Shown one piece after another: positions 7,217-14,766 of a stretch of 16,187 nt of DNA; position 1 is the first letter of the stretch; each line of letters begins with the position of its first letter. The stretch covers positions 1-16,187 of the forward strand of contig JAQSXN010000013.1 of NCBI GenBank assembly GCA_029256665.1. Direction: 5' to 3'. A program made the translations under genes and the position numbers. This DNA is from Paenibacillus sp. GTDB lineage: Bacteria > Bacillota > Bacilli > Paenibacillales > Paenibacillaceae. The notes under the pieces were generated by a model. It saw nothing but the letters and a program-made list of their open reading frames with translations. It was not told the origin of the DNA and ran no database searches.

Positions 7217-8307
7217 GAATTAAGCTCCTTGCAGGCCGTGTACAGCCCGCGCCACTCTTCGCCGCGCTTCTTCATGACGTTGTCGAGATATTCCTTCCAT
7301 ACGAGTCGATCCTTCTCGTCGTCCTTGACGACCGCCCCTTGCAGCCCTGCCGCCAGGTCGGCGTCGCGCAGCTCGCCGTCGCCGAAGCTTGCCGCAAGCG
7401 CCATGCTGCCCGTAAGCAGGGAGATCGCTTCAGCGGTCGAGATCGCGCCGCCGGGCGACTTGATCTTCTCCTTGCGATCCAGCGACATCCCGCCGCGGAG
7501 CTCCCGGAAGATCGTCACGACCTTGACCAGCGCCTCCTCCGCGGGAGCCGCAGCCTGCAGATCGTATTGCGCGGCGATTTCGCCCACCCGCTTCCGCACG
7601 ATCTCCACCTCAGTCTCCAGATCCGGCGGCGCCGGCAGCACGATAATGTTAAAGCGGCGCTTGAGGGCGGCGGACATTTCGTTGACGCCGCGGTCGCGCG
7701 TGTTGGCCGTCGCGATGATCGAGAACCCTTTGCGCGCGTTCATCTCCTTGCCCAGCTCCGCGACGGAGATCGTCTTCTCCGACAAGATGGAGATCAGCGC
7801 ATCCTGCACCTCCGACGCGCAGCGGGATATTTCCTCGAAGCGCGCGATGCCGCCCCCCTCCATGGCCCGCATGATCGGGCTCTGCACGAGCGCTTCCGGC
7901 GTCGGTCCGTTCGCCAGCAGCATCGCGTAGTTCCAGGAGTAGCGCACCTGCTCCTCCGTCGTGCCCGCCGTGCCCTGGACGACGAGGCCCGAATTGCCGT
8001 AGATGGCCGCAGCCAAATTCTCGGACAGCCAGGACTTGGCCGTGCCCGGCTCTCCGATTAACAGCAGCGCGCGGTCGGTGACGAGCGTCGCGATCGCCAT
8101 CTCCACCAGCCGCTTGTTGCCGATATATTTGGGCGTAATCGAGCGACCTCCCGCTTCTCCCCCGGTAATAAACGTCAGCACCGAGCGGGGCGACAGCTGC
8201 CAGCCCGCCGGCACCTTGCCCGTATCCGCCGCCCGCAGCGCTTCGAGCTCCTCGTGAAACAACCGTTCCGCCGGCAGGCGGAGCACATCCTGCAACGCTT
8301 CCATCAT
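7213..8307 (-). CDS. MoxR-family AAA+ ATPase (YehL-like)
   Basis: This 364-residue ATPase remodels proteins in an unknown pathway. Visible motifs are Walker A GEPGTAKS (85-92), a Walker B region ARFEEIS in which the usual Asp-Glu is Glu-Glu (158-159), a sensor-1 asparagine in TANTRDRG, and a putative arginine finger in ALKRRFN. The GEPGTAKS loop and the short C-terminal helical lid fit the MoxR group, which typically works with VWA proteins. Such a protein is encoded two genes downstream. Residues 1-60 form an extension before the AAA+ core. The start overlaps the stop of the HEAT-like gene as ATGA; GAGGTG lies 5 nt before the first ATG, and a second ATG follows at once, so the start could be 3 nt later. 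The gene is equivalent to E. coli YehL by domain and neighbours. Confidence 0.92.
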   Translation of the reverse strand: MMEALQDVLRLPAERLFHEELEALRAADTGKVPAGWQLSPRSVLTFITGGEAGGRSITPKYIGNKRLVEMAIATLVTDRALLLIGEPGTAKSWLSENLAAAIYGNSGLVVQGTAGTTEEQVRYSWNYAMLLANGPTPEALVQSPIMRAMEGGGIARFEEISRCASEVQDALISILSEKTISVAELGKEMNARKGFSIIATANTRDRGVNEMSAALKRRFNIIVLPAPPDLETEVEIVRKRVGEIAAQYDLQAAAPAEEALVKVVTIFRELRGGMSLDRKEKIKSPGGAISTAEAISLLTGSMALAASFGDGELRDADLAAGLQGAVVKDDEKDRLVWKEYLDNVMKKRGEEWRGLYTACKELNS

Positions 8308-10109
8308 GCTTGCACCTCGCTCATCATATCGATTATATATTGCAATTGCTCTGCCGAAGTATAGCGATAACGTCCCTTTAACGCGGTAAGCCTGTCGCGG
8401 TAGGAAGCAGGCAGCAGCGTCAGTTGGCGAAACATCTCGTAGTCGAACCGGTACAATCCCCTCTGCTTCGACTCCAGCATGGCTACGATCGCTTCCCGCC
8501 TCTCTTCCTCGCTAACGCCGACCCTGTCCAGTCCTTCCCATAAAACAATGAAGCTCTCTTCGCTCTCGGACATCGACTTCCGGAACTTCTCCATCAGATA
8601 AACCGAGGCTTCCTTGCTTTCGGAGTTGCTTGGCCGCGACATTACCCCAGCGACCAACGCGGCATCCGCGCGAATCGCCCAGTCCAGCCAACGCGGGTCC
8701 CAATGGACGTCCAGCTCGCCTTGCGACGGAATCCGCACCTCACGGCCATACTCCTCGCCTTCTCCCCATATCCTCGGATACATGCGGGACGACGACTGGA
8801 TGAGCGCTCGCTCCAGCTCCTGCACGAGCGCGTCCTTGTACGAGCCTTTGACGTAACCCGAATAATGCGAAAACACATCTTCCGGCGTCCGCAGAATCCG
8901 CGACATGCGGAAGGCATAGGACAAGTAGCCGGCGTGGCTGCGCTCGAGCTTAAGCAGTCGCTCCAGAACGCGTTCGTCCGGCTGTCCCGAGGCATGTCGC
9001 GCGGCATCGTGCACCATCCGAGTCCAACCCAGCCCGTGATAGAAAGCACCTTCGCCAAGCACCTGGTCGAAGAAGACATCCAGCTCCGGAGCGGACTTGC
9101 CCCCCAGCGCGTCCAAATACGCCTCCAGCCGCCCCCAAATCTTGGCGAGCTTCTCCTTGTCGCCGGCCAAGCCGCCGGCCTCGGCCAAAGCCTCGCTCGC
9201 ATCGCGCGCGAGCCGGGCCGTCAGCGGGCTGCGCTCTCTGCGCGACAGCACCTCGGCCGCCACGTCGCGGTCCTTGCCCGCGAACGCCGCGTGCAGCCGC
9301 GCCTGCGCCCGCTCGCCGTCGCTCTCCGCGAGCGCGGCGTATGCCGCTGCCCGAATCGCTTTTTTGCCATCCGCCGACCACTCCAGGAGATCGTTCTCGT
9401 ACGCGGCATGCCCGGCCAAGCAGCCGATCGCGCTGATGCGCACCGTCTCCGAGCCCTCTGCTGCCGCTTGCCTGATGTACCCCAGCTCCTCATCGCCGCC
9501 GACCTTGCCGACAACCTCTACCGCGCGAGCGTCGGGACGTCCGCCTATGATGTCGATCCGCGCCTTAAGCAGCGGGAGCAGCTGCGGACCATAAGACGGC
9601 AGCACGTGCTCCTTCACGTAATCGGCGATCTCGGCGTACGGATCGTTCAGAGCGCCGATGGCCGGCAAGACGAGCCGCAGATCGCGGAACAATCCGTCTT
9701 GATAAGCCTGCACGATAATCTCTTGGCGCCCGCCGCCCGAGCTTTCGAGCGCATCCTGCACCTCGGTCAACCGCCGGCTGGAGAAGGCGGTCGGCAGATC
9801 GACCGGCGTGCCGTCAAGATCGCGCACCTCGTCCTCCGGCGCCGTCTGTCCTTGCGTGTGCAGCACCGAGCTCAGCAGCAGCGTCAGCTCCTGCAGCCGC
9901 TCCGCGGAGGAGCGATCGTCGCCGGCAACCGGCTCGATGAGTCCCTCGACGCCTTCGCCTAGCCGCTTGAAGACGGGCGCCCGCTCGCCGAGCTGTTTGA
10001 ACGTAGGCACGAGTCGCTTAAGCCTGAAGTCTCCGGCGGCCAGATCGCTGCCCGCCATATATAATCGGTTAAGCTCCTCCCGAAGCTCCCGCAATAAAGT
10101 CGTGCTCAT
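8304..10109 (-). CDS. HEAT-like helical-repeat protein of the cassette
   Basis: I do not recognise a named family. The protein has 601 residues, is entirely soluble and almost all alpha-helical. Between about 130 and 300 there are successive short amphipathic helix pairs typical of HEAT or PBS-lyase repeats, for example ELGYIRQAAAEGSETVRIS and then AIRAAAYAALAES. The C-terminal half has longer helices and tryptophan-containing stretches such as HWDPRWLDWAIRAD. Such proteins normally act as scaffolds, and here the likely partners are the MoxR ATPase and the SWIM protein encoded on either side. An ATG at 10115 would add two residues, but GGGGGG (10116-10121) abuts it; the same G-run is 6 nt from the ATG at 10109, which I prefer. 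The 3' end overlaps the MoxR start by 4 nt. E. coli has the unrelated-looking YehI in the comparable operon. Confidence 0.8.
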   Translation of the reverse strand: MSTTLLRELREELNRLYMAGSDLAAGDFRLKRLVPTFKQLGERAPVFKRLGEGVEGLIEPVAGDDRSSAERLQELTLLLSSVLHTQGQTAPEDEVRDLDGTPVDLPTAFSSRRLTEVQDALESSGGGRQEIIVQAYQDGLFRDLRLVLPAIGALNDPYAEIADYVKEHVLPSYGPQLLPLLKARIDIIGGRPDARAVEVVGKVGGDEELGYIRQAAAEGSETVRISAIGCLAGHAAYENDLLEWSADGKKAIRAAAYAALAESDGERAQARLHAAFAGKDRDVAAEVLSRRERSPLTARLARDASEALAEAGGLAGDKEKLAKIWGRLEAYLDALGGKSAPELDVFFDQVLGEGAFYHGLGWTRMVHDAARHASGQPDERVLERLLKLERSHAGYLSYAFRMSRILRTPEDVFSHYSGYVKGSYKDALVQELERALIQSSSRMYPRIWGEGEEYGREVRIPSQGELDVHWDPRWLDWAIRADAALVAGVMSRPSNSESKEASVYLMEKFRKSMSESEESFIVLWEGLDRVGVSEEERREAIVAMLESKQRGLYRFDYEMFRQLTLLPASYRDRLTALKGRYRYTSAEQLQYIIDMMSEVQA

Positions 10110-10115
10110 CTGCAT

Positions 10116-10121
10116 CCCCCC
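10116..10121 (-). promoter_or_regulatory. G-run ribosome site that decides the HEAT-gene start
   Basis: Six G residues on the minus strand, overlapping the TAG stop of the SWIM gene, lie 6 nt before the ATG at 10109 and 0 nt before the ATG at 10115. The spacing supports the inner ATG. Confidence 0.6.
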
Positions 10122-11569
10122 TAATACCAGAGTCGAATGATTTGCGAAGATTGAATGATGGATAATGGCTGCGCGATAAGACGCCCCGTATGGGGCAGAT
10201 GGTGAAACATAAGCAGCATGGCCGCCCCTTCCAGCCGCTCCCGCGGCAACAGGCGCAGCAAGCTCGTCGTTCCGCGGCCGAACCGGGGCACGTCGCCAAG
10301 CTGCAGCATCTGTCCGCCGCGATCGACAAGGACGAGCTCGCCCGATGACGTTTCGCGCACCTGCTCCACGCCTAGCAATAAAACGGGCTGCTTGTTGCCG
10401 AGCGGGTTTTTAAGCTCATTCTTGACCCGTTTAACAGCCTCGGCCAGGGACGGCTCCGCAATCTCGAGCGCCTTTGCCAGATGCCCCTCGTTCACCGGCG
10501 ACGGCGTCATCCCGTCAAAGCGGACTCGTCGGTTCATCGTGCCGGGGTATGCATACAGCTTGCTTACAGAGGCGGCTTCGAAGAAGCTGTCCTCTTCTTT
10601 TATATGTTTGGCGGCCTTGTACGGCCTGTAATGCATCGTGCGAAATATCTCGCCCGTGCCCGTATCCAGCCAGTAGCCGGCGTCGACGTACTCCTGCCTC
10701 GCCTCGTCGTCGTAGCTGATAAAGGAGAGCTGCACCAGCTCCCGGTCAAACTCGACAAGGCCGTGCTCCTGGAGCTCCGCAAGCTGCCAAGCATGTCCAA
10801 GCCACTCCTCGATCGCCGATTCGGTATCCGGCGTAAGGTCGGGATCGGCTTGTTTGGCGCTTAGATACGGCCGGCCCTTGCGAATCATCGCGTGAATCAG
10901 CGCAAGCTGCTCCACCGCATCCGCATAAGACGATTCCCGTTCCCCGGCTTCCTTAAGAAGCAGCGCTAGTCTCCGAAGCTCGTTCTGTCCCCCGGGCAAA
11001 AAATGATTGCCAAGCTGCGTCACGTGCTCGCCGATTTGCTTGATTCCTTTGGCGTCGATCGTCGTCAGACCGCCCCGGATCAGCGAATACGCCAGCTTCT
11101 CCAGCAGCGCCAGCCCTTCCAGTTGCGACGCGATTTTTTTGGCCAGGGCGGACTTGTTTACCTTTCTCGGCTTGGCCGCTTCGGCGGAGTCTCCCTCGGC
11201 TTCGACCTTCGCCTTCTGAACCTGACGCTGCTCCGCCTTCTCGCGTTTAGCCTCCAGATCGGCCGGCACCTCCGCCACGGTAAACTCACGTCCGCCCGTA
11301 TAGGCGTACAAGAGTCCCAGGCCATGCTTGCAAGGAAACTGCCTGCTGGGACAGCTGCAACGAAACACCGGCTTATCCGGCACGACAAAGTCGGCCGAAC
11401 ATTGATAACCGGAGCTGCCGCTCCCCGCGCACTCTCCGAAGAGCAGCTCGCCGCCCTGCGAACGATGCAGGCTCGACAGCTTGTTTTTCTTCACCAGATC
11501 GCGTCCGTTCTTGGCCGCGGCCAGATTGGGGGCGAGCGAATCCACGAACGCTTCCGTCAATGCAATCAT
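10121..11569 (-). CDS. SWIM zinc-finger protein (YehQ-like), first cassette gene
   Basis: This 482-residue protein has a clear SWIM zinc site, CSCPSRQFPCKHG, with C71, C73, C80 and H82 as ligands. SWIM domains bind DNA or proteins. The start of the SWIM fold (GYQCSADFVVPDKPVFRC) precedes the cluster, and GLGLLYAYTGG follows it. Next comes a charged, coiled-coil-prone stretch (about 104-145, rich in K, E, A and Q), then a long mixed region without motifs I recognise. The ATG at 11569 has AGGAGG 9 nt upstream. Another ATG closer to that site (ATG AGA TGA) terminates at once. The stop codon is 11 nt before the preferred HEAT-gene start. In E. coli the SWIM gene yehQ is at the other end of the operon. 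A recognition or targeting role for the complex is inferred. Confidence 0.9.
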   Translation of the reverse strand: MIALTEAFVDSLAPNLAAAKNGRDLVKKNKLSSLHRSQGGELLFGECAGSGSSGYQCSADFVVPDKPVFRCSCPSRQFPCKHGLGLLYAYTGGREFTVAEVPADLEAKREKAEQRQVQKAKVEAEGDSAEAAKPRKVNKSALAKKIASQLEGLALLEKLAYSLIRGGLTTIDAKGIKQIGEHVTQLGNHFLPGGQNELRRLALLLKEAGERESSYADAVEQLALIHAMIRKGRPYLSAKQADPDLTPDTESAIEEWLGHAWQLAELQEHGLVEFDRELVQLSFISYDDEARQEYVDAGYWLDTGTGEIFRTMHYRPYKAAKHIKEEDSFFEAASVSKLYAYPGTMNRRVRFDGMTPSPVNEGHLAKALEIAEPSLAEAVKRVKNELKNPLGNKQPVLLLGVEQVRETSSGELVLVDRGGQMLQLGDVPRFGRGTTSLLRLLPRERLEGAAMLLMFHHLPHTGRLIAQPLSIIQSSQIIRLWY

Positions 11570-11630
11570 CTCATGCGTCCTCCTCGGGCAAGATTGAAAT
11601 CGAAACCTACTATATACGCTTGCGCCTCAT

Positions 11631-11657
11631 ATTATACCAAATTCGTATATTTACCAA
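11631..11657 (-). promoter_or_regulatory. Cassette promoter, extended -10
   Basis: On the minus strand TATAAT (11631-11636) is preceded by TGG, giving a perfect extended -10. TTGGTA (11652-11657) lies 15 bp upstream as a short-spaced, 4-of-6 -35. It is the only promoter-like site I see before the five genes; the internal junctions are too tight for others. The leader would be about 55 nt. Confidence 0.7.
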
Positions 11658-11678
11658 CGAGTGCTAAAGATACGAATT
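11640..11678. promoter_or_regulatory. Inverted repeat over the cassette -35, putative operator
   Basis: AATTCGTAT (11640-11648) and ATACGAATT (11670-11678) are perfect 9-nt inverted repeats separated by 21 bp. They bracket the -35 of the SWIM-gene promoter and lie between two divergently transcribed genes. A dimeric regulator site is inferred; no regulator gene is visible nearby. Confidence 0.4.
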
Positions 11679-11780
11679 ACGACTGTCATTCGCGGCACGC
11701 CGATCGCCCATCTGCTCAAAATCCCCTATTCGACGGAAATCGGCAAGGGACGGATCGATAGTCTTATGACTTGGGATTTA

Positions 11781-11810
11781 TTTACACATAAGCGCAACCT
11801 ATCCGATAAT
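11781..11810 (+). promoter_or_regulatory. Promoter for the DJ-1/PfpI gene
   Basis: TTTACA (11781-11786, 5 of 6 to TTGACA) and GATAAT (11805-11810, 5 of 6 to TATAAT) are separated by 18 bp. The resulting leader would be about 30 nt and contains AAGGAG (11835-11840), 7 nt before the ATG. Confidence 0.6.
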
Positions 11811-11847
11811 AGAACTACATCTACCCATAATCCGAAGGAGTGAGCCC

Positions 11848-12453
11848 ATGCCTAACAAAGTGTTAATCTTGACCGGTGACGGAGCGGAAGTGCTGGAAGT
11901 GTATTATCCTTATTATCGTCTGCTGGAAGAAGGATACGAAGCCGTTATCGCCTCCCCCGTCCAAAAGGTGCTCCACACCGTCGTCCACGATTTCATTGAC
12001 GGCTGGGACACTTATACCGAGAAGCCGGCGCACGCGCTGACTTCCCATATCGGCTTCGCCGACGTCGATCCCGCCGAATACTTGGGACTGATCATTCCGG
12101 GCGGCAGAGCGCCCGAATATATTCGGCTGAACGCCGAAATTCCGCGCATCGTTCAGCACTTCCTCGATGCGGACAAGCCGGTCGGCGCGATCTGCCACGG
12201 CGCGCAAGTGTTTCTCGCGCTGCCGGACTCCGGCTACTTCCAAGGCCGCACGATGACCTGCTACACGGCCACCCGGCCGGATATCGAGCGGCTTGGCGCG
12301 CTGTACGCCAAGGAGACGCTTCATACCGACGGCAAGCTCGTAAGCGGCCACGCCTGGCCGGATCTGCCCGGCTTTATGCGAGAATTCCTGCGCTTATGCC
12401 GCGAGGAGAGGGAGTCTCTTGCCGCCGCCGAAGACGAGTCGCTGGCGGTCTAG
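11848..12453 (+). CDS. DJ-1/PfpI family protein
   Basis: This 201-residue protein has the class I glutamine-amidotransferase-like fold. It shows the conserved acidic residue in GDGAEVLE (E14), the IIPGGRAPEYIR segment typical of PfpI members (about 82-93) and the nucleophile elbow AICHGAQ with C116 and H117. Family members act as glyoxalase- or deglycase-like enzymes, proteases or stress proteins, so the exact reaction cannot be read here. It has no signal peptide and is probably cytosolic. The ATG at 11848 has AAGGAG at 7-nt spacing. The gene is single: it is divergent from the cassette, has its own promoter and is closed by a strong terminator, so it is probably not part of the cassette's function. 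The last 20 residues are a low-complexity acidic tail (ESLAAAEDESLAV). Confidence 0.93.
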   Translation: MPNKVLILTGDGAEVLEVYYPYYRLLEEGYEAVIASPVQKVLHTVVHDFIDGWDTYTEKPAHALTSHIGFADVDPAEYLGLIIPGGRAPEYIRLNAEIPRIVQHFLDADKPVGAICHGAQVFLALPDSGYFQGRTMTCYTATRPDIERLGALYAKETLHTDGKLVSGHAWPDLPGFMREFLRLCREERESLAAAEDESLAV

Positions 12454-12525
12454 ACGAGCTGAACGAGCTTGAACGGGCCGTCTTCGGAGGTTATCCCGGC
12501 TTAACCGATCCCGTGCAACACGCGT

Positions 12526-12583
12526 ACGCTTATCCCTTTATCCCGGCGTTGCCTAGCCAGGTTGAGGGATGAGCGTTTTTTTT
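12526..12583 (+). terminator. Rho-independent terminator after the DJ-1/PfpI gene
   Basis: ACGCTTATCCC (12526-12536) pairs with GGGATGAGCGT (12566-12576) over 11 bp with one G-U pair. The loop may contain a smaller GGC/GCC hairpin. Eight T residues follow at 12576-12583. Confidence 0.85.
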
Positions 12584-12760
12584 GCAAATATAGGAAAGTA
12601 AATGATTTCGCCTTGCTTTCTCTATATTTCTCGGAATGAAACGCGCTGTACCGCCAGAGGACGGTGTCAGCCGTTTCACCTTGGCTAGCTGGACGTGCCC
12701 CCGCTTGTTACCGGACTGCCGGACCAAGGCCGCTTCGCGTTTTCCGATCGTTTCCGCGCT

Positions 12761-12797
12761 AAATTTCCCAACGGTTCCCTGCGAAATTTGGTATGAT
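12761..12797 (+). promoter_or_regulatory. Extended -10 promoter with inverted repeat, AAA-TPR pair
   Basis: TATGAT (12792-12797) preceded by TGG forms an extended -10; no good -35 is present at the usual distance. Immediately upstream AAATTTC (12761-12767) and GAAATTT (12783-12789) form a perfect 7-bp inverted repeat with a 15-nt loop. It covers the place where the -35 would be, so it may be an operator. Confidence 0.5.
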
Positions 12798-12833
12798 AGA
12801 GCCACATAGACACGCAGAAAGGGTGAATCCGGC

Positions 12834-13802
12834 TTGACTGACCACAATGATCAGGACGAACTTGCCGCGCGCAGGCGGGGCAAGCTGAGGATGCTGCGAT
12901 TTGATAGCAACGGCAAGGACTTGGTAGAATCCGAGAAGCCGCAGGAAACATTCGACGACGTCGCGGGGCTGGACGAGGTAAAGAAGAAAATCAGGCTTAA
13001 CTTTATACTCCCGCTCAAGCAGCCGGAGCTGTTCAAGGCCTACGGCCGCGAAGCCGGCGGAAGTCTGCTGTTGTTCGGCCCTCCGGGCTGCGGCAAGACG
13101 TTCCTCGCGCGCGCCGTCGCGGGAGAGATCGACGCGAACTTTATCCATATCGAGCTTCAGGCGATTCTGTCCATGTGGGCGGGCCAGAGCGAGAACAACC
13201 TGCACGATATCTTCGAAAAGGCGCGCGAGCACAAGCCATGCGTCATCTTTATCGACGAGCTGGACGCGATGGGCGGCAGCCGCAATCAGATGCGCCAGCA
13301 TCATGACCGCATGCTCGTCAACCAGTTGCTCTTGGAGCTTGACGGCATCCGCGAGCAGAATGAACAAATCTTTGTCATCGGAGCGACCAATACGCCGTGG
13401 TACCTCGACTCCGCGCTGCGCCGCCCGGGACGCTTCAACCACCTGATCTTCGTCCCGCCGCCGGAGGAGCAGGAACGCGGGAAGATTCTGGAGCTCAAGC
13501 TGGCCGACAAGCCGACGGACAAACTCGATTTGGCCCGCATCGCGCGCGAGACCAAACATTACTCCGGGGCCGATCTGGAGCAGATCGTCAAGGATGCCGT
13601 GGAGTCGGCGATGGAGCGCATGCTGGAATCCGGCAATCTGGAACCGATTACGCAGGATGATCTCAAACGATCCGCCAAGAGCCGAAAGGCGACCACGTTG
13701 GAATGGTTCGCCACCGCCAAGAACTACGCGACGTTCAGCGACGTCAATCAGGACTATCAGATCGTGCTGGATTATATAAAGGCGACCGGACTTAAGGCAT
13801 AA
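12834..13802 (+). CDS. Classical AAA-family ATPase
   Basis: This 322-residue protein is essentially one AAA module. Motifs are Walker A GPPGCGKT (82-89), pore-loop-like SMWAGQSE with W115, Walker B VIFIDELD (D141, E142), sensor 1 in ATNT (N186), and the second region of homology LRRPGRF with arginine fingers near R197 and R200. These resemble p97, Vps4 and FtsH modules, so a hexameric threading ATPase is likely. Only about 40 charged residues precede the module, so substrate choice may depend on a partner. The start is TTG: the frame closes upstream at a TAG with no ATG or GTG between, and AAAGGGTG lies 8 nt upstream. The TPR gene starts 31 bp after the stop, so the two probably form an operon. 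It is unlike MoxR and unrelated to the cassette ATPase. Confidence 0.9.
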   Translation: MTDHNDQDELAARRRGKLRMLRFDSNGKDLVESEKPQETFDDVAGLDEVKKKIRLNFILPLKQPELFKAYGREAGGSLLLFGPPGCGKTFLARAVAGEIDANFIHIELQAILSMWAGQSENNLHDIFEKAREHKPCVIFIDELDAMGGSRNQMRQHHDRMLVNQLLLELDGIREQNEQIFVIGATNTPWYLDSALRRPGRFNHLIFVPPPEEQERGKILELKLADKPTDKLDLARIARETKHYSGADLEQIVKDAVESAMERMLESGNLEPITQDDLKRSAKSRKATTLEWFATAKNYATFSDVNQDYQIVLDYIKATGLKA

Positions 13803-13833
13803 CACGGCTCGCGCAGAAAGGATGGGGCCTCCC

Positions 13834-14706
13834 ATGTCCATCAACGAAGATACCGCCGTAAGGTACGATAAGGTTGGCCGTCTCATCGGCTGGAGGCGGT
13901 ACAAGGAAGCGGCCGCGGAGGCGGAAGCGCTGCTCCGCGACGAACCCGAAGACGCGCATGCATACGCGCTGCTCGCGCTTGTCCACGTCCACACGGAAAA
14001 TTACGACGCCGCTCTCCACTGGACCGGCGAAGCGCTGAGGCGCGATCCCGATAACGCGCTGGCCTGGCTCGTGCGCACCAACGCCTATCACGACGGCGGC
14101 AAGCTGGACAAGGCGCTGGAATCCGCCGCGGAAGGGATGCGCGTCGATCCGTACGAGCCGCATTATTATTTTATCCGCGCCAATATTACGATGAAGCGCG
14201 GCCGCTACGCGGAAGCCAAGGCGCTCATCGAGACCGCGCTGGAGATGAGTCCGAACAACGCGGCTTATATGGCCAGCTTGTCCTACGCGGAGGCGCTGCT
14301 CGGCAACCACGCGGCATCGCGCCAGCATGCGCGGGAAGCGCTGAAGCTGAACGTGGAGTCGGATTCCACGTTCCTCATCCTCGCCTGGTCCGCCGAGCAG
14401 CGGGGCGATTACGAAGAGAACTTGAACATGCTCAAGGAAGCGATCCGGATCGACCCGAACGACAAGCAGATCCGCGACGCCTATATGGACGGCCTGCAGA
14501 AGAGCTATAAGATGTACCGCGTTCTGCTCGCTCCGTTCAAGCTGTTCAAGCGGATGAAGCCGTGGCAAATCCTCGTTACCTGGCTTGCCATCGCGATTAT
14601 TTTCCGCCCGCTGATCTTCGTGTTCATTATCGTCTACGCGCTGACGCATTGGTTGACCAAGCTGCTGGTCCACGTCAAGGTATTCGGCTGGAACTTTAGG
14701 CGATGA
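13834..14706 (+). CDS. TPR protein with two C-terminal membrane segments
   Basis: This 290-residue protein has a run of about five to six tetratricopeptide repeats from about residue 12 to 220. Typical helix-turn-helix units include DPDNALAWLVRTNAYHDGG, SPNNAAYMASLSYAEALLG and the final KEAIRIDPND. A basic linker (FKLFKRMKP) leads into two closely spaced hydrophobic segments at about 243-258 and 259-275, ending in a basic tail. The TPR part is therefore probably cytosolic and anchored at the membrane, where it could recruit the AAA ATPase encoded just upstream or its substrates. An in-frame ATG at 13822 directly abuts AAAGG and has no spacer, so I use the ATG at 13834. The start site remains uncertain by four residues. 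No named family is recognised. Confidence 0.85.
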   Translation: MSINEDTAVRYDKVGRLIGWRRYKEAAAEAEALLRDEPEDAHAYALLALVHVHTENYDAALHWTGEALRRDPDNALAWLVRTNAYHDGGKLDKALESAAEGMRVDPYEPHYYFIRANITMKRGRYAEAKALIETALEMSPNNAAYMASLSYAEALLGNHAASRQHAREALKLNVESDSTFLILAWSAEQRGDYEENLNMLKEAIRIDPNDKQIRDAYMDGLQKSYKMYRVLLAPFKLFKRMKPWQILVTWLAIAIIFRPLIFVFIIVYALTHWLTKLLVHVKVFGWNFRR

Positions 14707-14708
14707 AA

Positions 14709-14765
14709 AGAGGGACTGCTCCCAAGGCCATCAAGCACGCGGCCGCGAGAACAGTCCCTTCTTCT
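14709..14765. terminator. Bidirectional terminator between convergent genes
   Basis: GGGACTG (14712-14718) pairs with CAGTCCC (14752-14758), extended by AAGA/TCTT-type pairs with a bulge. The loop contains a self-complementary GCGGCCGC. T-rich sequence follows on both strands (TTCTTCTATTATT on plus, TCTTTTCATC on minus). It lies between the TPR stop and the S-layer protein stop, so it can serve both. Confidence 0.75.
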
Positions 14766-14766
14766 A

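Larger units (their letters stand above)
12454..12833. other. Intergenic region between the DJ-1 gene and the AAA gene
   Basis: These 380 bp hold the terminator at 12526-12583 and, at the right end, the promoter region of the AAA gene. Between them (about 12584-12755) I see no gene, repeat or RNA motif that I can support. Confidence 0.7.

Noticed and set aside
11661..11843. Possible 60-residue plus-strand gene with a GTG start
   Set aside because: It has no ribosome site and no recognisable motif, and the DJ-1 promoter lies inside its 3' part. It is better read as intergenic sequence.
12759..13994. Long (411-codon) open frame antisense to the AAA gene
   Set aside because: The composition is low-complexity and unlike a folded protein, and the opposite strand encodes complete AAA motifs. 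GC-rich DNA gives such shadow frames. The same reasoning removes the long antisense frames at 1021-2226, 6497-7930, 8703-9962 and 13792-14673.
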